From the NCBI GenBank assembly GCA_947652605.1, contig OX393579.1:20977674-21041673 (forward strand): 64,000 nt of DNA, read 5' to 3'. This stretch comes from Elmis aenea (Eukaryota; Arthropoda; Insecta; Coleoptera; Elmidae). Positions 55,983 through 64,000 of this stretch are shown here, in pieces. The position numbers and the translations under genes were made by a program. Under the pieces are notes generated by a model that did no database searches, was not told the DNA's origin, and was given only the letters and a program-made list of their open reading frames with translations. The first letter of the stretch is position 1, and every line of letters begins with the position of its first letter.

Positions 55983-56051
55983 TTTAGCGGCATTTGTCGA
56001 AAATTGATAAAATTTTGTGGGTTAATAAAACTAGACTTGCTGAACTTAAAT
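55983..56051. repeat. 70-bp direct repeat, second copy
   Basis: TTTAGCGGCATTTGTCGAAA continuing to CTTGCTGAACTTAAATAT; differs from the first copy at a G/T and a C/T. Confidence 0.85.
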
Positions 56052-56652
56052 ATTCAACCGAAGTACGTGTAGTTTGAGGGAGAATAAAAGCTAGTAAGGC
56101 AAACTGATTTACCTTATTTAGTAACAAAATTAGTAGAAGTTGAACAAAAAGTTCTACTCTTAAGTAAATAACTATCAAACTTATCCTTTGTAAAAGTTAA
56201 AGTTAATTTGTCTTCCAATTAATTGTTGTTTAGTTAGTTTAAGTTATCTTAAACCAAATAAAAGCTGTAAACATTTAAAAATTAATGTATTAAAATTTTT
56301 CTTAACATATTTTTTTGATATTAATTTAAGTTATTTTAAGAAGTATTTCGCAATATAATACTCTTTAAAGAAAAGTGAATTAAATTGCATTGTGCACTAA
56401 AAAAAAAAACATTTTGCCTAAACTGCAATCAATTAAAATAATTAACTTAAGACTTAAATATTCGTTTCAACTATTTTATTGCTTATAAATAAGCTTTATT
56501 AACAAGCACAGGAGAAAAATAGTTATCGACTAAAACTCAACCATAACCTGATAATTGAAAACTTCATAGCAGTTCGTACATCTGCAAAATTCATCACCAC
56601 CTAAAATGATGAAATTTGTTCATTGCCTAAGAATTCCAAAATTAAACAGGTA

Positions 56653-57620
56653 ATACGAACTACTTCCGCTTAGGCGTTCCTTGTTATTCTGCATTGAAAA
56701 AAAAAACTTTACCCAACCTCTAACTAGCCCAAACACAGTGTCCATAGAATAGTGGTGCACAAGCGTTGCACGTCATTCAATTCCGAACTACTTCCGCTTA
56801 AGCGCTCCTTGTTATTCTGCATTGAAAAAAAAAACTTTACCCGACCTCTAACCTGAGCCTCTAACTAGCACAAACAGTGTCCATAGAATAGTGGTACACA
56901 AGCGTTGCACGTCATTCAATTCCGATCTACTTCCGCTTAGGCGTTCCTTGTTATTCTGCATTTAAAAATAACCTGACCCTCTAACTAGCCCAAACACAGT
57001 GTCCATAGAATAGTGGTGCACAAGCGTTGCACGTCATTCAATTCCGAACTACTTCCGCTTGGGCGTTCCTTGTTATTCTGCATTGCAAAAAAAAAACTTT
57101 ACCCGACCTCTAACCTGACCCTCTAACTAGCACAAACAGTGTCCATAGAATAGTGGTGCACAAGCGTTGCACGTCATTCAATTCCGAACTACTTCAGCTT
57201 AGGCGTTTCTTGATATTCTGCATTGAAAAAAAAAAACTTTACCCGACCTGTAACCTGACCCTCTAACTAACCCAAACACAGTGTCCATAGATTAGTGGTG
57301 CACAAGCGTTGCACGTCATTCAATTCCGAACTACTTCCGCTTGGGCGTTCCTTGTTATTCTGCATTGAAAAAAAACTTTACCCGACCTCTAACCTGACCC
57401 TCTAACTAGCCCAAACACAGTGTCCATAGAATAGTGGTGCACAAGCGTTGCACGTCATTTAATTCCGAACTGCTTTCGCTTAGGCGTTCCTTGTTATTCT
57501 GCATTGAAAAAAAAAAACTTTACCCGACCTCTAACCTGACCCTCTAACTAACCCAAACAGTGTCCATAGAATAGTGGTGCACAAGCGTTGCACGTCATTC
57601 AATTCCGAACTACTTCCGCT
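56653..57620. repeat. Array edge: seven monomers outside the higher-order repeat
   Basis: These monomers share the common type (GTTGCACG, CCGCTT) and are of uneven length, the second and third missing parts of the CTAACCTGACCC segment. They lack the GGTTAGG/CAGCACG variants that mark the second half of the higher-order unit. Confidence 0.75.
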
Positions 57621-59848
57621 TAAGCTCTCCTTGTTATTCGGAATAGAAAAAAAAAACTTTACCCGACCTGTAACCTGACCCTCTAACTAGCCCAAACACA
57701 GCGTCCATAGAATAGTGGTGCACAAGCGTTGCACGTCATTCAATTCCGAACTACTTCCGCTTTAGCGTTCCTTGTTATTCTGCATTGAAAAAAAAAATAC
57801 CCGACCTCTAACCTGACCCTCTAATTGGCCCAAAGTGTCCATAGAATAGTGGTACACAAGCGTTGCACGTCATTTAATTCCGAACTACTTCCGCTTAGGC
57901 GTTCCTTGTTATTCTGCATTGAAAAAAAAAATACCCGACCTCTAACCTGACCCTCTAACTAGCCCAAACAGTGTCCATAGAATAGTGGTGCACAAGCGTT
58001 GCACGTCATTCAATTCCGAACGACTTCCGCTTAAGCGCTTCTTGTTATTCTGCATTGAAAAAAAAAACTTTACCCGACCTCTAACCTGACCCTCTAACTA
58101 ACCCAAACACAGTGTCCATCGAATAGTGGTGCACAAGCGTTGCACGTCATTCATATCCGAACTACTTCCGCTTAAGCGCTCCTTGTTATTCTGCATTAAA
58201 AAAAAAAAACTTTACCCGACCTGTAACCTGACCCTCTAACTAACCCAAACACAGTGTCCATAGAATAGTGGTGCACAAGCGTTGCACGTCATTCAATTCC
58301 GAACTACTTCCGCTTAGGCGTTCCTTGTTATTCTGCATTGAAAAAAAAATACCTGACCTCTAATCTGACCCTCTAACTAGCCCAAACACAGTGTCCATAG
58401 AATAGTGGTGCACAAGCGTTGCGCGTCATTCAATTCCGAACTACTTCCGCTTAAGCGCTTCTTGTTATTCTGTATTAAAAAAAAAAACTTTACCCGACCT
58501 CTAACCTGACCCTCTAACTAACCCAAACATAGTGTCCATAGAATAGTGGTGCACAAGCGTTGCACGTCATTCAATTCCGAACTACTTCCGCTTAAGCGGT
58601 CCTTGTTATTCTGCATTGAAAAAAAAAACTTTACCCGACCTGTAACCTGACCCTCTAACTAGCCCAAACACAGTGTCCATAGAATAGTGGTGCACAAGCG
58701 TTGCACGTCATTCAATTCCGAACTACTTCCGCTTAGGCGTTCCTTGTTATTCTGCATTGAAAAAAAAAACTTTACCCGACCTGTAACCTGACCCTCTAAC
58801 TAGCTCAAACACAGTGTCCATAGAATAGTGGTGCACAAGCGCAGCACGTCATTCGATTCCGAACTACTTCCGGTTAGGCGTTCTTTGTTATTTTGCATTG
58901 AAAAAAAAAATACCCGACCTCTAACCTGACCCTCTAACTAGCCCAAACACAGTGTCCATGGAATAGTGGTGCACAAGCGTTGCACGTCATTCGATTCCGA
59001 ACTACTTCCGGTTAAGCGTTCCTTGTTATTCTGCATTGAAAAAAAAAACTTTACCCGACCTGTAACCTGACCCTCTAACTAGCCCAAACACAGTGTCGAT
59101 AGAATAGTGGTGCACAAGCGCAGCACGTCATTCAATTCGGACTACTTCCGCTTAGGTGTTTCTTGTTATTCTGCATTGAAAAAAAAAACTTTACCCTACC
59201 TCTAACCTGACCCTCTAACTAGCCCAAACACAGTGTCCATGGAATAGTGGTGCACAAGCGTAGCACGTCATTCGATTCCGAACTACTTCCGGTTAGGCGT
59301 TCCTTGTTATTTTGCATTGAAAAAAAAAATACCCGACCTCTAACCTGACCCTCTAACTAGCCCAAACACAGTGTCCATGGAATAGTGGTGCACAAGCGTT
59401 GCACGTCATTCGATTCCGAACTACTTCCGGTTAAGCGTTCCTTGTTATTCTGCATTGAAAAAAAAAACTTTACCCAACCTGTAACCTGACCCTCTAACTA
59501 GCCCAAACACAGTGTCGATAGAATAGTGGTGCACAAGCGCAGCACGTCATTCAATTCGGACTACTTCCCCTTAGGCGTTTCTTGTTATTCTGCATTGAAA
59601 AAAAAAACTTTACCCTACCTCTAACCTGACCCTCTAACTAGCCCAAACACAGTGTCCATGGAATAGTGGTGCACAAGCGTAGCACGTCATTCGATTCCGA
59701 ACTACTTCCGGTTAGGCGTTCCTTGTTATTTTGCATTGAAGAAAAAAAAACCCGACCTCTAACCTGACCCTCTAACTAACCCAAACAGTGTCCATAGAAT
59801 AGTGGTGCACAAGCGTTGCACGTCATTCAATTCCGAACTACTTCCGCT
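57621..59848. repeat. Higher-order repeat unit 1, 16 monomers
   Basis: The marker variant TAAGCTCTCCTTGTTATTCG occurs at 57621, 59849 and 62078. GAATAGTGGT is counted 16 times between the first two. Unit-specific differences: CACAGCGTCC near 57699 and CATCGAATAG near 58117. Confidence 0.9.
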
Positions 59849-62077
59849 TAAGCTCTCCTTGTTATTCGGAATAGAAAAAAAAAACTTTACCCGACCTGTA
59901 ACCTGACCCTCTAACTAGCCCAAACACAGTGTCCATAGAATAGTGGTGCACAAGCGTTGCACGTCATTCAATTCCGAACTACTTCCGCTTTAGCGTTCCT
60001 TGTTATTCTGCATTGAAAAAAAAAATACCCGACCTCTAACCTGACCCTCTAATTGGCCCAAAGTGTCCATAGAATAGTGGTACACAAGCGTTGCACGTCA
60101 TTTAATTCCGAACTACTTCCGCTTAGGCGTTCCTTGTTATTCTGCATTGAAAAAAAAAATACCCGACCTCTAACCTGACCCTCTAACTAGCCCAAACAGT
60201 GTCCATAGAATAGTGGTGCACAAGCGTTGCACGTCATTCAATTCCGAACGACTTCCGCTTAAGCGCTTCTTGTTATTCTGCATTGAAAAAAAAAAACTTT
60301 ACCCGACCTCTAACCTGACCCTCTAACTAACCCAAACACAGTGTCCATAGAATAGTGGTGCACAAGCGTTGCACGTCATTCATATCCGAACTACTTCCGC
60401 TTAAGCGCTCCTTGTTATTCTGCATTAAAAAAAAAAAACTTTACCCGACCTGTAACCTGACCCTCTAACTAACCCAAACACAGTGTCCATAGAATAGTGG
60501 TGCACAAGCGTTGCACGTCATTCAATTCCGAACTACTTCCGCTTAGGCGTTCCTTGTTATTCTGCATTGAAAAAAAAATACCTGACCTCTAATCTGACCC
60601 TCTAACTAGCCCAAACACAGTGTCCATAGAATAGTGGTGCACAAGCGTTGCGCGTCATTCAATTCCGAACTACTTCCGCTTAAGCGCTTCTTGTTATTCT
60701 GTATTAAAAAAAAAAACTTTACCCGACCTCTAACCTGACCCTCTAACTAACCCAAACATAGTGTACATAGAATAGTGGTGCACAAGCGTTGCACGTCATT
60801 CAATTCCGAACTACTTCCGCTTAAGCGGTCCTTGTTATTCTGCATTGAAAAAAAAAACTTTACCCGACCTGTAACCTGACCCTCTAACTAGCCCAAACAC
60901 AGTGTCCATAGAATAGTGGTGCACAAGCGTTGCACGTCATTCAATTCCGAACTACTTCCGCTTAGGCGTTCCTTGTTATTCTGCATTGAAAAAAAAAACT
61001 TTACCCGACCTGTAACCTGACCCTCTAACTAGCTCAAACACAGTGTCCATAGAATAGTGGTGCACAAGCGCAGCACGTCATTCGATTCCGAACTACTTCC
61101 GGTTAGGCGTTCTTTGTTATTTTGCATTGAAAAAAAAAATACCCGACCTCTAACCTGACCCTCTAACTAGCCCAAACACAGTGTCCATGGAATAGTGGTG
61201 CACAAGCGTTGCACGTCATTCGATTCCGAACTACTTCCGGTTAAGCGTTCCTTGTTATTCTGCATTGAAAAAAAAAACTTTACCCGACCTGTAACCTGAC
61301 CCTCTAACTAGCCCAAACACAGTGTCGATAGAATAGTGGTGCACAAGCGCAGCACGTCATTCAATTCGGACTACTTCCGCTTAGGTGTTTCTTGTTATTC
61401 TGCATTGAAAAAAAAAACTTTACCCTACCTCTAACCTGACCCTCTAACTAGCCCAAACACAGTGTCCATGGAATAGTGGTGCACAAGCGTAGCACGTCAT
61501 TCGATTCCGAACTACTTCCGGTTAGGCGTTCCTTGTTATTTTGCATTGAAAAAAAAAATACCCGACCTCTAACCTGACCCTCTAACTAGCCCAAACACAG
61601 TGTCCATGGAATAGTGGTGCACAAGCGTTGCACGTCATTCGATTCCGAACTACTTCCGGTTAAGCGTTCCTTGTTATTCTGCATTGAAAAAAAAAACTTT
61701 ACCCAACCTGTAACCTGACCCTCTAACTAGCCCAAACACAGTGTCGATAGAATAGTGGTGCACAAGCGCAGCACGTCATTCAATTCGGACTACTTCCCCT
61801 TAGGCGTTTCTTGTTATTCTGCATTGAAAAAAAAAACTTTACCCTACCTCTAACCTGACCCTCTAACTAGCCCAAACACAGTGTCCATGGAATAGTGGTG
61901 CACAAGCGTAGCACGTCATTCGATTCCGAACTACTTCCGGTTAGGCGTTCCTTGTTATTTTGCATTGAAGAAAAAAAAACCCGACCTCTAACCTGACCCT
62001 CTAACTAACCCAAACAGTGTCCATAGAATAGTGGTGCACAAGCGTTGCACGTCATTCAATTCCGAACTACTTCCGCT
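59849..62077. repeat. Higher-order repeat unit 2, 16 monomers
   Basis: Same monomer order as unit 1 over 2,229 bp with only scattered changes, for example GTGTACATAG near 60761 and CATAGAATAG where units 1 and 3 have CATCGAATAG. Confidence 0.9.
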
Positions 62078-64000
62078 TAAGCTCTCCTTGTTATTCGGAA
62101 TAGAAAAAAAAAACTTTACCCGACCTGTAACCTGACCCTCTAACTAGCCCAAACACAGTGTCCATAGAATAGTGGTGCACAAGCGTTGCACGTCATTCAA
62201 TTCCGAACTACTTCCGCTTTAGCGTTCCTTGTTATTCTGCATTGAAAAAAAAAATACCCGACCTCTAACCTGACCCTCTAATTGGCCCAAAGTGTCCATA
62301 GAATAGTGGTACACAAGCGTTGCACGTCATTCGATTCCGAACTACTTCCGCTTAGGCGTTCCTTGTTATTCTGCATTGAAAAAAAAAATACCCGACCTCT
62401 AACCTGACCCTCTAACTAGCCCAAACAGTGTCCATAGAATAGTGGTGCACAAGCGTTGCACGTCATTCAATTCCGAACGACTTCCGCTTAAGCGCTTCTT
62501 GTTATTCTGCATTGAAAAAAAAAAACTTTACCCGACCTCTAACCTGACCCTCTAACTAACCCAAACACAGTGTCCATCGAATAGTGGTGCACAAGCGTTG
62601 CACGTCATTCATATCCGAACTACTTCCGCTTAAGCGCTCCTTGTTATTCTGCATTAAAAAAAAAAAACTACCCGACCTGTAACCTGACCCTCTAACTAAC
62701 CCAAACACAGTGTCCATAGAATAGTGGTGCACAAGCGTTGCACGTCATTCAATTCCGAACTACTTCCGCTTAGGCGTTCCTTGTTATTCTGCATTGAAAA
62801 AAAAATACCTGACCTCTAATCTGACCCTCTAACTAGCCCAAACACAGTGTCCATAGAATAGTGGTGCACAAGCGTTGCGCGTCATTCAATTCCGAACTAC
62901 TTCCGCTTAAGCGCTTCTTGTTATTCTGTATTAAAAAAAAAAACTTTACCCGACCTCTAACCTGACCCTCTAACTAACCCAAACATAGTGTCCATAGAAT
63001 AGTGGTGCACAAGCGTTGCACGTCATTCAATTCCGAACTACTTCCGCTTAAGCGGTCCTTGTTATTCTGCATTGAAAAAAAAAACTTTACCCGACCTGTA
63101 ACCTGACCCTCTAACTAGCCCAAACACAGTGTCCATAGAATAGTGGTGCACAAGCGTTGCACGTCATTCAATTCCGAACTACTTCCGCTTAGGCGTTCCT
63201 TGTTATTCTGCATTGAAAAAAAAAACTTTACCCGACCTGTAACCTGACCCTCTAACTAGCTCAAACACAGTGTCCATAGAATAGTGGTGCACAAGCGCAG
63301 CACGTCATTCGATTCCGAACTACTTCCGGTTAGGCGTTCTTTGTTATTTTGCATTGAAAAAAAAAATACCCGACCTCTAACCTGACCCTCTAACTAGCCC
63401 AAACACAGTGTCCATGGAATAGTGGTGCACAAGCGTTGCACGTCATTCGATTCCGAACTACTTCCGGTTAAGCGTTCCTTGTTATTCTGCATTGAAAAAA
63501 AAAACTTTACCCGACCTGTAACCTGACCCTCTAACTAGCCCAAACACAGTGTCGATAGAATAGTGGTGCACAAGCGCAGCACGTCATTCAATTCGGACTA
63601 CTTCCGCTTAGGCGTTTCTTGTTATTCTGCATTGAAAAAAAAAACTTTACCCTACCTCTAACCTGACCCTCTAACTAGCCCAAACACAGTGTCCATGGAA
63701 TAGTGGTGCACAAGCGTAGCACGTCATTCGATTCCGAACTACTTCCGGTTAGGCGTTCCTTGTTATTTTGCATTGAAAAAAAAAATACTTGACCTCTAAC
63801 CTGACCCTCTAACTAGCCCAAACACAGTGTCCATGGAATAGTGGTGCACAAGCGTTGCACGTCATTCGATTCCGAACTACTTCCGGTTAAGCGTTCCTTG
63901 TTATTCTGCATTGAAAAAAAAAACTTTACCCAACCTGTAACCTGACCCTCTAACTAGCCCAAACACAGTGTCGATAGAATAGTGGTGCACAAGCGCAGCA
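62078..64000. repeat. Higher-order repeat unit 3, cut by the window end
   Basis: Follows the same order for 1,923 bp. Private changes include CATTCGATTCC near 62328 and a lost TTT (AAACTACCCG) near 62665. Confidence 0.9.

Larger units (their letters stand above)
54545..56652. other. No recognised gene; one 70-bp direct repeat pair
   Basis: AT-rich to the satellite edge. The only structure is the direct repeat pair at 55387-55456 and 55983-56051. TTAGGTTAGG at 55524-55533 is too short to be telomeric. Confidence 0.45.
56653..64000. repeat. Satellite array of about 139-bp monomers, open-ended
   Basis: About 53 head-to-tail monomers. Landmarks in order: GAACTACTTCCGCTTAGGCG, TTCCTTGTTATTCTGCATTG, an A-run of 8-12, ACTTTACCCGACCT, CTAACCTGACCCTCTAACTA, GCCCAAACACAGTGTCC, ATAGAATAGTGGTGCACAAG, CGTTGCACGTCATTCAATTCC. 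GTGCACAAGCGTTGCAC is a small dyad. Variants include CGCAGCACG or CGTAGCACG for CGTTGCACG, CGGTTAGG for CGCTTAGG, and a missing CTTT before ACCC. The array starts sharply after ordinary AT-rich DNA, and the right end is cut by the window. No coding potential. Confidence 0.97.

Noticed and set aside
56653..64000. Regularly spaced repeats resembling a CRISPR array
   Set aside because: The whole monomer repeats head-to-tail without unique spacers, in a eukaryotic transposon-rich context; it is a satellite.
56653..64000. TAACCTGACCCTCTAAC words as telomeric repeats
   Set aside because: They occur once per 139-bp monomer, not in tandem, and do not match the insect TTAGG repeat.

Overview
The window looks like a piece of an insect nuclear genome: strongly AT-rich, no operons, no recognisable intact host gene, and packed with decayed transposable elements of typical arthropod kinds (DUF4817-type Tc1/IS630 relatives ending in TACAGGGTG, hAT, PIF/Harbinger, MULE with a FLYWCH finger, mariner, Jockey-like and RNase H-bearing LINEs, Penelope). 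The TE mixture would suit a large, repeat-rich genome such as a beetle's, but the order is a guess.

Layout. 1-10 kb: a hAT foldback MITE (929-1805), a foldback element of family A (3371-4409), and a 3.2-kb hAT with a perfect 8-bp target duplication (5104-8297) that contains a Penelope terminal fragment and a 2.25-kb giant palindrome (family B, 5549-7802). 10-20 kb: a PIF-type MITE, a CAGGGACT hAT flanked by perfect 127-bp direct repeats, a family D element with a DUF4817 transposase start, and a second family A foldback. 20-30 kb: Tc1-like remnants, a MULE with a FLYWCH fragment, a PIF/Harbinger carrying a MADF remnant, a hAT MITE and an RT fragment. 30-43 kb: a reverse-oriented hAT loaded with a family C element and a Penelope 3' end, then a 5'-truncated LINE with an open RT/RNase H frame and target duplication, then a ZBED-type hAT split by a Jockey-like LINE, and another Jockey split by a hAT with perfect target duplication. 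43-56 kb: inverted-repeat elements and a mariner split by a family D foldback that is itself split by a hAT holding a 35-bp minisatellite. 56.65-64 kb: a tandem satellite of about 139-bp monomers which, after an edge of simple monomers, becomes a 16-monomer higher-order repeat of about 2,229 bp and runs off the end of the window.

Nothing here acts as a pathway. The elements form a layered insertion record beside a satellite block, as expected of pericentromeric or other heterochromatin. The only long undamaged reading frame is the 566-codon RT/RNase H frame at 32439-34139. The most interesting items are the foldback elements that keep either the first or the last codons of a DUF4817-type transposase at the hairpin apex, the 127-bp duplications abutting a hAT, and the satellite edge with its transition to a higher-order repeat. 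All identifications rest on reading motifs and repeats by eye; no database search was possible.
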